Shown here: piece by piece, positions 17,385 to 26,700 of the stretch
How the letters are laid out: every line of letters starts with the position of its first letter
Position numbering within the stretch: the stretch's first letter is position 1
Source: Streptomyces sp. NBC_00457
GTDB lineage: Bacteria; Actinomycetota; Actinomycetes; Streptomycetales; Streptomycetaceae
Reading direction: 5' to 3'
NCBI RefSeq assembly: GCF_036014015.1
Contig: NZ_CP107905.1
Coordinates: forward strand, 4,464,001 to 4,528,000
Length of the DNA stretch: 64,000 nt
The notes under the pieces: generated by a model
The model's database searches: none
What the model was told of the DNA's origin: nothing
Seen by the model: the letters and a program-made list of their open reading frames with translations, nothing else
Position numbers and translations under genes: made by a program

Positions 17385-18425
17385 GTGGCAGCGCACCGCA
17401 AGCCCCGACAGCGTTCGACCGGCGGCACATCGGTCCGTACGGCCGCCACGATCGCCCTCGCGGGCGCCGCGACCGCGACCGGTCTGGACGGGACCGGGCA
17501 TGCGGAGCCGGAGCTGACGCCCGCTCAGGTCAAGGCGAAGGTGGACAAGCTGTACCAGGAGGCGGAGGTCGCCACCGAGAAGTACAACGGCGCGAAGGAG
17601 AAGTCGGAGGCGGCCGAGCAGCGCCTGCGGGACCTGCGGGACGAGGCGGCGCGCAAGACGGACGGCCTCAACTCCGAGCGGGCCGCGCTGGGTTCGATGG
17701 CGGCGGCACAGTACCGCGACGGCGGCCTCGACCCCGCGCTCCAGCTCGCGCTCTCCGCCGACCCGGACGGATACCTCCAGGGCGCCGAGTTCGCCGAACG
17801 TGCGGGCAGCCGTCAGGCCGCGTCCGTCGACCGCGTACGCAAGCAGCTGCGCGAGATCGAGCAATTGCGCGGCGCCGCGCACATCGAGCTCACCTCACTG
17901 AAGTCCCGGCAGGCCGAGCTGAAGCGGCACAAGAAGACGATCACCGGCAAGCTGGACGCGGCCCGGCGGCTGCTGTCCCGGCTGACGGCCGAGGAGCGGG
18001 CCCGGCTCGAGGACGCCGGACGCGCCTCACGTACGGACGCACGGGACGGCCTGACGGGTCCGGTGCAGGCCCCCAACGCCCGTGCGGCATCCGCCGTTTC
18101 GTACGCCTACCAGAAGCTCGGCAGCCCCTATGTGTGGGGCGCGACCGGCCCCGACGCCTTCGACTGCTCGGGCCTCATGCAGGCCGCGTACCGCTCCGCG
18201 GGCATCTCCCTGCCCCGTACGACCTACGCCCAGATCGACGCCGGCCGCCGGGTCTCCCGCGCCGAACTCCTCCCGGGCGACCTGGTGTTCTTCTACTCCG
18301 GCATCAGTCATGTCGGCCTCTACGTCGGCAACGGCCAGATGATCCACGCCCCCAACCCCTCGGCGCCGGTACGGCTGGCGCCCATCGACGAGATGCCGTT
18401 CGCGGGGGCGACGCGGGTGGCGTGA
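17385..18425 (+). CDS. NlpC/P60 peptidoglycan endopeptidase 2
   Basis: 346 residues, same architecture as the 15333 gene: short N-terminal export signal (RTAATIALAGAATATGLDG), coiled coil (about 45-215) and NlpC/P60 domain with catalytic Cys in FDCSGLMQAAY and His in ISHVGLYVG. The two proteins align well (VDKLYQEAEVATEKYNGAKE versus VGDLYRQAESATEKYNSAKE), so they are paralogues. I prefer GTG 17385 (VAAHRKPRQ), which matches the paralogue's ASHRK start and has AAAGGA upstream; GTG 17373 is also possible. Its last 42 bp are duplicated at 19487-19528, at the island edge. Confidence 0.92.
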   Translation: MAAHRKPRQRSTGGTSVRTAATIALAGAATATGLDGTGHAEPELTPAQVKAKVDKLYQEAEVATEKYNGAKEKSEAAEQRLRDLRDEAARKTDGLNSERAALGSMAAAQYRDGGLDPALQLALSADPDGYLQGAEFAERAGSRQAASVDRVRKQLREIEQLRGAAHIELTSLKSRQAELKRHKKTITGKLDAARRLLSRLTAEERARLEDAGRASRTDARDGLTGPVQAPNARAASAVSYAYQKLGSPYVWGATGPDAFDCSGLMQAAYRSAGISLPRTTYAQIDAGRRVSRAELLPGDLVFFYSGISHVGLYVGNGQMIHAPNPSAPVRLAPIDEMPFAGATRVA

Positions 18426-18525
18426 AGGTGTCCGACGGCACACCACAGGGCGTGGCATGCCCACGTCGGCACGGTAGCGTCTGCGAAACGCTTCGTACGA
18501 CGTCCCGTGCCCCGAGAAGGTGTCG

Positions 18526-19158
18526 ATGCCGCGCTCCGCACTGCCGCCGCCTCCCCCACCGCCGCAGAGCCGGATGTGGCCGGACCGGGCGGCCCTGCTG
18601 GCGGACCGGGAGCGGGCGCTGGAGGAGCTGCACCGGTGCAGCATCGGGGTTCACCGGGTACTGCTGCTGTGGCTGCTGGCGCTCTCCGCGATCATCGGCT
18701 GGGCGCTGCTGGTGATCCCGCTGCAGCAACTGGAGGAGCGCGATCCGCTCGGCTTCCTCCTCGGCCCCGTCTTCGCGCTGCTCGGCCTCGCGGCCCTGTC
18801 CCCGTCCGTCATCACGCTGGCCCACGCCATCCGCCGCGACCATCGCATACGGCAACTCCTCGACGCCTGGCTGCAGTTGGACAGCGACCCGGAGACCGAC
18901 GCCGGTCTCCGCTCCCCCGGCCTCAGCCTCTTCTGGCTGCTCTCCTCCGTCGCGCTCTGCGTGATCGGCCTGTGGGCGTCGTTCGCCTCGGCGGCCGGTG
19001 CGGAGCCGGACCGGACGCGCTACAGCGATGTCGCCCTCGACATGGGCATCGGCACGATCCTGTGGCTGACGGGTCTGATAGGCGTGATCAAGGCCGTACG
19101 GCACTACCGCTGGGCCGTACGCGCGCTGGGCCCGGCGCCGCGGCCGGGCCACCACTGA
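18526..19158 (+). CDS. Membrane protein with four transmembrane segments, function unknown
   Basis: 210 residues. After a proline-rich N-terminus (PPPPPPPQS) come a short amphipathic region (LADRERALEELHRCSIGVHR) and four hydrophobic segments near residues 45-65, 75-100, 130-152 and 172-192. No family I can name. ATG 18526 has GAGAAGG 5 nt upstream; an in-frame GTG two codons earlier is possible. In an island-free ancestor this gene would lie between NlpC/P60 gene 2 and the response regulator gene, which suggests only one copy was kept when the island arrived. Confidence 0.8.
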   Translation: MPRSALPPPPPPPQSRMWPDRAALLADRERALEELHRCSIGVHRVLLLWLLALSAIIGWALLVIPLQQLEERDPLGFLLGPVFALLGLAALSPSVITLAHAIRRDHRIRQLLDAWLQLDSDPETDAGLRSPGLSLFWLLSSVALCVIGLWASFASAAGAEPDRTRYSDVALDMGIGTILWLTGLIGVIKAVRHYRWAVRALGPAPRPGHH

Positions 19159-19192
19159 ACCGCGGCTCCCTGCTACCGCCCCCGTCCGTGGA

Positions 19193-19486
19193 TCAGACCA
19201 GCCGCCGTGCCGTCGCCCACCGGGTCAGCTCGTGCCGGTTGGACAGCTGGAGCTTCCTCAGCACCGCGGAGACATGGGACTCGACCGTCTTCACGGAGAT
19301 GAACAGCTGCTTGGCGATCTCCTTGTAGGCATAGCCACGGGCGATCAGACGCAGCACCTCGCGCTCGCGCTGGGTGAGGCGGTCGAGGTCCTCGTCCACG
19401 GGCGGGGCGTCCGTCGAGGCGAAGGCGTCCAGAACGAACCCGGCGAGCCTCGGCGAGAAGACCGCGTCGCCTTCCTGCACACGGAA
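19193..19486 (-). pseudogene. Truncated LuxR-type response regulator (3' end only); left flanking repeat
   Basis: 294 bp identical to the 3' end of the complete response regulator at 36556-36849 except for one base (G at 19232, A at 36595). It encodes the last 98 residues: linker plus the whole GerE helix-turn-helix (DRLTQREREVLRLIARGYAY and onward). The receiver domain is missing. The reading frame continues upstream without a stop to a TTG at 19600, so a free-standing 135-residue DNA-binding domain with a foreign N-terminus could be made as read-through from the hsdR-ygjP operon. It is a scar of the island insertion. Confidence 0.9.
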
Positions 19487-19528
19487 ATCGACGAGATGCC
19501 GTTTGCGGGGGCGACGCGGGTGGCGTGA
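19487..19528 (+). repeat. Duplicated 3' end of NlpC/P60 gene 2 at the island junction
   Basis: 42 bp match 18384-18425, including the stop codon, with a single change (C at 18401, T at 19504). It is joined directly to the truncated response regulator with no shared bases at the joint. Beyond it the sequence no longer resembles the sequence after NlpC/P60 gene 2. Confidence 0.92.
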
Positions 19529-19575
19529 GCGGGTACGAAGCACCGAGTCGTGGGGAGTCGCGGCCTGTGTCAGGC

Positions 19576-20373
19576 CTACTTGATGACCTGCCCAAGCCAC
19601 AGACGTCGGCCCAGGTCGTCAAGCTCCGCTTTCCGCACCTCGCACTCAGGAATCGCTCGCTTGAGGAGTGTCCAGTAGTCGGCGCCATGGCCGGAGATCT
19701 TGATGTGCGCCAACTCGTGGGCGATAATGTAGTCGACCAGATGCGCGGGAAGCTGAAAGACGGCCCAGTGGAGTGCCACTCTGCCGTTCTTCCCTTCACC
19801 CTGCCGGTAAGTCCCCCATCGGTTGCCCACGTCCCGGACGGTCACAGCGGGTTCCGGCACCTCCATGCGGGCCGCCCACGGCTGGAGCCGCCCTTGCGCC
19901 CACCGCAGACCGGCCTTGCGGTACCAGGCGATGAGTTCCCGCCGCGCCCGGCGCGGCTCCACCGCAACCGCCTTGTCCAGGGCAAGCCGTCCGGCAACAA
20001 GCCGAACGGGCGCCCCACCCTCGTCCACCAGCAGCAGCCGGTACTCACGCCCGAGGTAGCGGAATGTCTCACCTTCTCGGATCGCACGCACCGGATGTGC
20101 CGGACGATGCTGCTCGCGCAGCCGCAGCTTGGCCTCGATCCAGGGCCGACTCTTCCGGACGAAGCCCTCTGCTCTCCGGGGATCGCACTCTGGGGGAACG
20201 CGGAGGGTCAGCGAGCCGTCTCGTTCGACCGTCAGGCCCAGTTGCTTCCGCCGGACGCTCACACTCACCGAGAGCTCCCGGCCGTCGGCCACGAGCATCT
20301 GGCCGTGGACGAGCGGTACACGGTCGATGGCCTTGTCAGGGGAGGGCGGATCGGAGGCTGGCACGCGACCCAT
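19576..20373 (-). CDS. YgjP-like/DUF45 (M48-type) metal-dependent hydrolase
   Basis: 265 residues. The zinc motif is HELAHIKISGHGADYW near residues 219-234: HExxH with a third His five residues after the second. The preceding RDVGNRWGTYRQGEG and the N-terminal SVRRKQLGLTVERDGSLTLRVP are the YgjP/SprT-like family pattern. Members often sit directly next to type I restriction subunits, as here: it starts 28 bp after the hsdR stop on the same strand. Its role in restriction is not established; a proteolytic or nucleic-acid-bound protease role (SprT-like) has been suggested for the fold. ATG 20373 is preceded by GGAAGCGATGGACA. Confidence 0.88.
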   Translation of the reverse strand: MGRVPASDPPSPDKAIDRVPLVHGQMLVADGRELSVSVSVRRKQLGLTVERDGSLTLRVPPECDPRRAEGFVRKSRPWIEAKLRLREQHRPAHPVRAIREGETFRYLGREYRLLLVDEGGAPVRLVAGRLALDKAVAVEPRRARRELIAWYRKAGLRWAQGRLQPWAARMEVPEPAVTVRDVGNRWGTYRQGEGKNGRVALHWAVFQLPAHLVDYIIAHELAHIKISGHGADYWTLLKRAIPECEVRKAELDDLGRRLWLGQVIK

Positions 20374-20401
20374 TGTCCATCGCTTCCGCCGCTCCCCCCG
20401 C

Positions 20402-23400
20402 CTACCGCTCCCGCCTCAGCGCACGGAACGCCGAGGCGTGCCTCTGCGCGTGCCCCGTCAGTGATTCGGACAGGTCACGCAACGGCTTCCTGTCACGCTC
20501 CCTCGGCTTCAGACCGGCATCTCGCAGCTGGCGCCAGATGGCGCTCTGCAGCTCGTCCAGGCTCGACTCGGTACCCGACCAGGCGGCGCTGGCGACGTGC
20601 CGGGAGATGAGCGAGGTGAGATCGATCGTCAGCTGCCGCAAGAAGTCCTGTCCGGGCTGGTCGAAGGCTTGATCCTCGGCCAGCCGCTCCGACAGCTTCG
20701 TGTACAGCTGCTGCTCCACCGAGCTGAGATCGGCAACGGCTGGATCGGCCTGCTCCGCCTTCCTGGCCCGGTCGATCATCGGGCCGATACGTACCTTGAT
20801 TTCGTCCCAGCGGCCGTCGAACTCCTCAAGGATCTTCTCCAGCTCCTCGGCCAGCGTGCGGTAGACGGGCCGGTCCTCCTTCTCCCGGCGTTCTTCGAGG
20901 TGATAGCGGAGCGCCTGAACCTGCTCCGCCGCCGACTCCTCCACGTCGGAGATCCGCCCCACGGCCTCGTCGAAGTCCGGAGCGAGGATCGACACAGGCG
21001 CGATCACCTGCTGGATCTCCGGCAGCTCCAGGTGATCGGCGACCATGGCCCGCACCTTCCGGCCGTACGCCCTCATGGAGAACTCACCGCCCGCCGCATC
21101 CCGGTAGTGCCTGCGCACACGCTTCTGCAAGAGCGCCCAGCGCCGGGCATTCGGCACCTGCTCCAGGGCCCCCTGATGGGGCAGCACACGCTCCAGCGCG
21201 TCGAAGAATTCGGCGAGCTTCTCGTCAAACACGGCGCGTGCGTCCTCGTCGCCCAGGGCGCGCATACCGCCCGTGATGCCCGCGGGCGAGTCGAGGCCGC
21301 TGATTCCCCTGTCGGCAAGGAACCGCTCGACTTCCCCGGCAGCGTTGCGCAGGTCCGGGATCTCGCTCGCGAGGCTCCGCACCGTACGGAGGGTGGGGCC
21401 GTCGCCCTTGTAGGCGGGCAGCGTGACCGCGAGGTCGTTCAATACGCCGTAGTAGTCCACGACGCGCCCCTCGTGCTTGCCCTGGCGAGGCCGGTTCACG
21501 CGGGCGATGGCCTGGAGCAGTTCGGCGTCCTGGATCGGCCTGTCGAGGTAGAGGGCCTGCTCGATCGGGGCGTCGAACCCGGTCAGAAGCATGGACTTCA
21601 CGATGAGGAAGGCGATCGGCGGCTGTTCCGCCTCGCTCCATGGGTTCGCGTCCGACGCGGATGCCGTCCTTCGGGGCGGCCGTGCGCTGCTCCAGGGATT
21701 CGCGCCGGACGCGGCGGACGGGGGCGCCGGCTCGCTCCAGGGATTCATTCTGATAGCGCCGCCACCCACGGGGTCGGGCTCAGGCACATGCTCGATCACC
21801 CACGGGTTGTCCGGGGGCAGCTCCGGGAAGGGCTCCAGGAACCGCTCGATGTGCTCCTGCTGCCGCACCGGATCGGTCCACTCCCGCCACAGTCCCTGCT
21901 TCTGCTCGCTGCCCGCCGAGATGACCGGTACGAAGTCGATGCGCCGCAGCAGCTCCTGGTACTGCCAGGCCCGCAGCAGCACGAGTTCGTCCCACGAATA
22001 GTCCTTCAGGTCCTTGTGCCGCAGGGTTGCTGGATCGAACTCCCTGACCCGTTCCAGCAGCTCGGCCCGCGCGTCGTTCAGCATGTGCCGGTAGAGCACC
22101 ACCGCGTGTCGACTGACGGCCGCCACCTGTGCCTTGAAGCCGCCGGTCAGCGGCCCGGTGACGTAGTGCTCCAGCATGTCCATGGCCTTGCGGCGGATCA
22201 GTGGCAGGGACTCGGCGACATCGCGGCTGGTGGGCTTCAGCCCGTTGCGGAACTTGTCTTTGTCCTCTTCCCGCAGCCCGGCGACGAGGTCGTCGAACTT
22301 GGCGTTGAGGTCGTCCTTCTCCTTCACCTCGGCCGACCCCGTACGCCCCTCGTACCGGACGGGCACGACGACCTTGTCCCGCTCCGCCTCGTCCATCAGG
22401 TAGGAGTCGAGGAACTTGTCGTCCGGCTCAAGCCCGAAGATCCGTCCGGTGTCGGTCAGCCGGCCCTTCATGATCGGCGTGCCGGTGAACCCGATCCGCG
22501 CGGCATTCGGAACGGCATCCCGCAGGCACGCGTGCAGCACGGAGGTGTGCGACCGGTGTGCCTCGTCGACGAGCACCAGCACATGCGTCGACGTACTGCA
22601 CTCCGTGAACTGGCGTCGTACCTCCTCGACGGCCGCCGCGTCCGGGGTCGGGTCGGCGGCGGCTTCCGCGTCACCGCCCTCGTCGAGGCGGACCTGCGCC
22701 GCCGCGAACTCGGCTGCCGGGTCCCGGTCGTCGTCGGCGGCCGTCTCCCCCACGACACCGGGGATCCGCCCGAGAAACTTCTGGATCATCGTGAAGATGA
22801 CCGCACGCCCGCCCGGTTTCCCGGCCCGCTTCAGCATCCCTTCCGCGTCGGCCTGGGACTTCGCGATCCGTACGGGGCTGCCGCTGATCCGCACCGCGGC
22901 CGAGAGCTGCTGCTCCAACTGCTTGCGGTCGGTCACGACGAGGATGGTGAACCGATTCAGCCGCGGATCCCGGCTCGTGTGCAGCCTCCGGGCGAGGAAC
23001 GCCATCGTGAGGCTCTTGCCGGACCCCTGGGTGTGCCAGATGACACCGCCGCGCTCGTCGACCTCGGCGGCGGGGTCCTCGGGGGTGCGCCCGGTCCGCA
23101 GCTTGTGCACGATCTTCTCGACGGCCCGGTACTGCTGGTGCCGGCAGACCGTCTTGACGGTGACCGGCGGCTCGCCCTCCCTCGTCTTGACGGGAAGCTC
23201 GAAGACGTAGTGCCGCATGATGTTGAGCAGGTTCCGCGGCTTGAGGACGATGGCGACGAGCCTGTGCTGATCGGTGAGTTCCTGCCCCTCCCCCAACAGC
23301 CTCCGCTTGCCGTCCGCCCTCCTGGTCTTCTGCAGAGCGCGGGCCAGCGCCTCGTCGTCCTTGTAGTCCGGCGTCACACTGCGCCAGGCGGCGAAGTGCT

Positions 23401-24136
23401 CCTCGCTCGACGTGATCGTGCCGAGCGCGGCGTCGCTCCCGCTAGCCGCGACCAGCAGCTGCACGGACGCGAACAACTCGGGCACGCCGCCCGGCCGTTC
23501 ATGGGGTTCGCGTGTGTCGTCGTCGAGCGGCACACCGGCATAGGCGCGCAGATCCCGGATCGCCGAGCCGACGGGGTCCTGCCGGTCCGGGCTCTTGCAC
23601 TCGATGACGGCGACGGGAATCCCATTGACGAACAGGACAAGGTCGAGAACGACCTCCACCCCGTCGACCGTTCGCACCCTCAGTTGATCGACGACGAGGT
23701 ACTCGTTCCTCCGCAGGATCTCGTCGTCGCTGAGCCCCTCCAACTCCCAGTCGACGTACTGGACATGAACGGTCTTGCCCTGGTGATGAACTTCGTGCCC
23801 GGTGGCCGGGGTTCCGCTCAGCAGCAGGCTCGTCACATCGCTGTTGACGTCCTTTAGCTTCTCCGTGGCGACATTGCGGGCCGTCCGCCACAGCGCTGCC
23901 ACGGCGCTGCCGACATCGGCCGTGTCCATCCAGGCCTCGCCGGTGCCCGTGACACGGTTGAGCCGCCGGATGGCCGAGCTGAGGCGTTTGACGAGCAGTA
24001 CGTCACTGTAGCCGCGGTCATCATCGCCGTCCGGATCGGCGAGATCAGGCCCGTGGACGTGCTTCCACCCCATCGACGTCAGCTGGTCGATGATCGGCTG
24101 CTCGACCTCGTCCAGCTCGACGGTGCCCCGTGCCAT
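20402..24136 (-). CDS. hsdR: Type I restriction enzyme R subunit (HsdR)
   Basis: About 1244 residues. A PD-(D/E)xK nuclease lies near residues 160-182 (DLVLFVNGIPVAVIECKS), Walker A HTQGSGKSLT near 368, DEAH-box VDEAHRSH near 522, and GFTGTP motif III near 545. The C-terminus is the helical HsdM-binding region. It is the motor and nuclease that translocates and cuts DNA unmodified by HsdM-HsdS. An unusual insert near residues 795-835 repeats A/MNPWS three times within Pro/Ala/Ser-rich sequence inside the second helicase lobe, just before the FLIVKSMLLTGFDAP motif. I prefer ATG 24136 (MARGTVELDE, AAGGG upstream); an in-frame GTG at 24160 is possible. It is separated from hsdM-hsdS by the WhiJ-like module. 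Confidence 0.95.
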   Translation of the reverse strand: MARGTVELDEVEQPIIDQLTSMGWKHVHGPDLADPDGDDDRGYSDVLLVKRLSSAIRRLNRVTGTGEAWMDTADVGSAVAALWRTARNVATEKLKDVNSDVTSLLLSGTPATGHEVHHQGKTVHVQYVDWELEGLSDDEILRRNEYLVVDQLRVRTVDGVEVVLDLVLFVNGIPVAVIECKSPDRQDPVGSAIRDLRAYAGVPLDDDTREPHERPGGVPELFASVQLLVAASGSDAALGTITSSEEHFAAWRSVTPDYKDDEALARALQKTRRADGKRRLLGEGQELTDQHRLVAIVLKPRNLLNIMRHYVFELPVKTREGEPPVTVKTVCRHQQYRAVEKIVHKLRTGRTPEDPAAEVDERGGVIWHTQGSGKSLTMAFLARRLHTSRDPRLNRFTILVVTDRKQLEQQLSAAVRISGSPVRIAKSQADAEGMLKRAGKPGGRAVIFTMIQKFLGRIPGVVGETAADDDRDPAAEFAAAQVRLDEGGDAEAAADPTPDAAAVEEVRRQFTECSTSTHVLVLVDEAHRSHTSVLHACLRDAVPNAARIGFTGTPIMKGRLTDTGRIFGLEPDDKFLDSYLMDEAERDKVVVPVRYEGRTGSAEVKEKDDLNAKFDDLVAGLREEDKDKFRNGLKPTSRDVAESLPLIRRKAMDMLEHYVTGPLTGGFKAQVAAVSRHAVVLYRHMLNDARAELLERVREFDPATLRHKDLKDYSWDELVLLRAWQYQELLRRIDFVPVISAGSEQKQGLWREWTDPVRQQEHIERFLEPFPELPPDNPWVIEHVPEPDPVGGGAIRMNPWSEPAPPSAASGANPWSSARPPRRTASASDANPWSEAEQPPIAFLIVKSMLLTGFDAPIEQALYLDRPIQDAELLQAIARVNRPRQGKHEGRVVDYYGVLNDLAVTLPAYKGDGPTLRTVRSLASEIPDLRNAAGEVERFLADRGISGLDSPAGITGGMRALGDEDARAVFDEKLAEFFDALERVLPHQGALEQVPNARRWALLQKRVRRHYRDAAGGEFSMRAYGRKVRAMVADHLELPEIQQVIAPVSILAPDFDEAVGRISDVEESAAEQVQALRYHLEERREKEDRPVYRTLAEELEKILEEFDGRWDEIKVRIGPMIDRARKAEQADPAVADLSSVEQQLYTKLSERLAEDQAFDQPGQDFLRQLTIDLTSLISRHVASAAWSGTESSLDELQSAIWRQLRDAGLKPRERDRKPLRDLSESLTGHAQRHASAFRALRRER
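21634..21752 (-). repeat. Three NPWS-coding repeats within hsdR
   Basis: Codons for M/A-Asn-Pro-Trp-Ser recur about every 45-54 bp (near 21740, 21695 and 21640), separated by Pro/Ala/Ser/Arg-rich sequence. The first two copies share GCTCCAGGGATTC (plus strand) and the third has GCTCCATGGGTTC. They lie in an insertion in the helicase core and may be an expanded tandem repeat. Confidence 0.75.
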
Positions 24137-24249
24137 GTACTCGCGCCCTTCCCCGTTCACACTACGTCCCGGCTGATGGTCCTGGCCGTTGTTCTATTTT
24201 GCGGCAGGTGAGGCGAAGGGGAGGGCGGAGTCGGACAGTTCAGGCGAGT

Positions 24250-25273
24250 TCAGGCCAAGCGTGAGGGCGCCGGGGCTGGAGCCTGAGGTGGATCGTGCCG
24301 GGCGGCGAGGGTGCGGCGGAGGTGTGTGGCGTTTCGCTGTACGTCGGCGGGGGTGAGCGGTGTGGGTGGCGGCGCGGTGGGGTGGGTGCCGGTTTCGGGC
24401 CGGTACGGCGTTTCCGGCCCGCCGGCCGTTCCAGGGCGGCATGCCCGGCAAAGGCCTCCTGGCAGGGCTTCCGGGCGACCGGGGACGCCGCAGTCGGTGC
24501 ACTCCATGAGTGTGCGGGGCGCCGGGCGGGGAGGCTGAGCATCCGTCGCAGGGGCGGGTCGCTCGGGCGGCAGCTTGTCGATGAGCCTGCGGCGGACGAA
24601 GGCCCCGGGCGAGTGGACCTGCTCGGGCAGCCCGGCGGCCAGGGTGCGCACGAGGTAGTCGACAGTCACGCCGCGCGCGAGCCAGTCACCGGCCAGCGCC
24701 GCGAGTGCTGCGCAGTCGGCGGAGGAGAGGGCCAGGCGCGGGTCGTGGAGGCCGAGGCGGGCGAGGGCATCGTAGGCGGTGGAGGTGGAGGTCCGTTCCG
24801 CCGAGGGCTGCTGCGGCCTCGGCTGCAACTCGGGCTGTGTCCCGGGCTGCGGTGAATCGTCGTGTGACGGTACGACGGGAGGCGGTACGTCGGTGGCGGC
24901 GACCCCGGGCTCGGAGGCCGACGAGGCGAGAGCTGATGCCTCAGGCGCGATCGGTACGTCCGTCGAGTTCGGCCTCGGCCCGCCGCCGTACCCGGCGCAG
25001 ATGCCCGGCCCGCGACAGCTCGTTGAGCGCGCTGCGGACGCTCGCCTGACCATAGAGGGGCTGCGCCTTGGCGATGGTCTTGGCGTCCATCGCGGCGTGC
25101 TCGCAGAGCCGGTCGAGGAGTAGGGCGAGGTAGGCCTCGCGGGCGGGGAGGTGATCGAAGTCGCCTCGGCGCGGAGGCTTCTGGTCCGGGGCGGAACGCT
25201 TGCCGTAGCCGGGCTTGGCCATGGGATGCGCTGCGGGCGCGGGCAGGGCAGCGCTAGAGTTTTCGTAAGCCAC
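24250..25273 (-). pseudogene. Winged-helix (MarR-like) regulator split by a frameshift
   Basis: Two overlapping frames look like halves of one gene. The first (25273 to 24941, 110 residues) carries the N-terminal winged helix (AYLALLLDRLCEHAAMDAKT, then GQASVRSALNELSRAGHLRR) and stops early. The second (frame open from 25053 to 24250) carries AYDALARLGLHDPRLALSSA, a helical part and a C-terminal Cys-rich ECTDCGVPGRPEALPGGLCR zinc-ribbon-like motif. I recall intact Streptomyces proteins with both parts and a WW-containing linker that is missing here. The frames differ by one base, so a shift, probably with a deletion, has broken the gene. Two separate small genes are the less likely alternative. 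Confidence 0.65.
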
Positions 25274-25312
25274 GAGATCGCTCGTTTCGATCTTGGGGTG
25301 AGACCCCGGCGG

Positions 25313-25338
25313 GTGCTGGTAACACCCGACCGGGGTTG
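25313..25338. terminator. Hairpin upstream of the split winged-helix gene
   Basis: CCCCGGCGGGTG and CACCCGACCGGGG form a near-perfect stem around CTGGTAA, followed on the plus strand by TTGTTTGTTG. It could end transcription from the DUF397 side or act in the leader of the winged-helix gene. Confidence 0.5.
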
Positions 25339-25509
25339 TTTGTTGTGGCGAACGCTAGACGGCAGCGACGCCGTGTCGCAAGCCGATCACGAATAGTCAT
25401 GTCGGCTGGTATGCGAGGGAGTTGCGACACAGGTAGGGCGGGAGGGTGGGTTGAAGCAACCACCCATTCCTTACAAGAGGCTCGGGTCTCGGGGCTCGAA
25501 GCCCGAGGC

Positions 25510-25755
25510 TCAGGCTCCGGCGGCGTACGCGACGAACGAGGTCCAGGCGTCAGCGGGGACGGCGAAGCGGGGGCTTCGAGCGCCGAGCTTCGAGTTGCGG
25601 ACGTGGATGGTGCGGGGGCAGGCGGCGACTTCTACACAGGCGTCTTCGAAGTCGCTACTGTGGCTGGACTTGCGCCAGGTGTAGGCGACTTCGAGGCACG
25701 CGCTGCCCGAGGAGTCGCTGTAGCTCGACTTGAACCACGTCAGTTCGGCGCTCAT
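25510..25755 (-). CDS. DUF397 domain protein
   Basis: 81 residues with two DUF397 core motifs: WFKSSYSDSSGSACLEVAY and WRKSSHSSDFEDACVEVA, followed by VRNSKLGARSPRFAVPADAW. These small proteins accompany XRE-DUF5753 regulators across Streptomyces and are thought to antagonise or modulate them, as for whiJ and abaA loci. Its ATG overlaps the stop of the DUF5753 frame (ATGA at 25752-25755), so it was translationally coupled to it. The duplicated motif in one short protein is common but not universal. Confidence 0.9.
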   Translation of the reverse strand: MSAELTWFKSSYSDSSGSACLEVAYTWRKSSHSSDFEDACVEVAACPRTIHVRNSKLGARSPRFAVPADAWTSFVAYAAGA

Positions 25756-26563
25756 AGCTCCTCCGCCAACTTCCTGATGAACCGGGCAGACCCCTCAACG
25801 CTAAGCGCCTGCATGCGGATCATGCCATGCCGTTGCATGAGGGTGCTGAGTTTGTCCCCGCTGCCGTACAGCGCACCCGTCTCCTGACCGTCGGCAAATG
25901 CGTACTGCTCGTGATCGGTCGTCTCCACCAACACGATAGGACCGCTGAGCGCTGCCGCTGGAGCACCACTGAATGGCAACACCTGGATCGAGACGTTGCG
26001 CTGCTGCCCCACTTCCAGGAGCCGCTCAAGCTGTCGCCGCATCACGCCTTCACTACCGACCACAGCACGCAGCGCGGCCTCGTGAAGTACGAAGCTGCAC
26101 AACGCGAGCGGCTTACTGGTCAGCTTCTCCTGCCGTCTGAGCCTGGCAGCAACTCGCTCGGCCACTGTCTCCGCGTCAAGCGGCGGGCAATCATTGCCGA
26201 TCAACTCCTGTGCGTACTCCCCGGTCTGCAGCAGCCCTGGAATCAGCATCGGCTCGTACCACTGCACTGTGATTGCCTCGGCCTCGATCGCCATGTACTC
26301 CTGGGACCGCGCCGGGAAGGGTTCAGGAACTCCTGCCCAGCCAACAACTTCCCTCGCGCCCCGCACATCTGATCCGCGACCTGCAACAGCCCCAGCGTCG
26401 GCCGCCGCCTCCCGCACTCCATGGACTTGACGTACTCGTAGTCATAGCCGGCCTCGTCGGCGAGCCGCTGCCGACTGACACCCGACTCCTCGCGCCACAG
26501 CTTGATCTGACCTCCGCAGTACCGCCAGTTCTGCTGCGCCTGCTGGGACTCCCCCGTGGCCAC
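25752..26563 (-). pseudogene. XRE family regulator with DUF5753, frameshifted
   Basis: The first frame gives an XRE helix-turn-helix (LWREESGVSRQRLADEAGYD, then YVKSMECGRRRPTLGLLQVA); the second gives the DUF5753 ligand-type domain (ITVQWYEPMLIPGLLQTGEY, GVMRRQLERLLEVGQQRNVS). They belong to one protein but lie in different frames. The break is near 26318-26330, between LLAGQE and PEPFPARSQEYM. One extra G in the GAGTT stretch would restore LLAGQEVPEPFPARSQEYM, so a single-base deletion is the simplest cause. The start GTG 26563 has GGGAGG upstream. The order XRE-DUF5753, DUF397, divergent RsbW-like ATPase is the WhiJ-like module. A sequencing error cannot be excluded. Confidence 0.8.
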
Positions 26564-26700
26564 GGACTCACCCGCCTCCCGTAGACACACCGTGTACAAG
26601 CACGCTGTGTACCCGTTCCGCTACTCCCGAGGCTACGCGCCAGCCACCAGCCTGATCACTGCAAATGGCGAAGACTCACCCCCCAAGGAACGAAGAGCGC

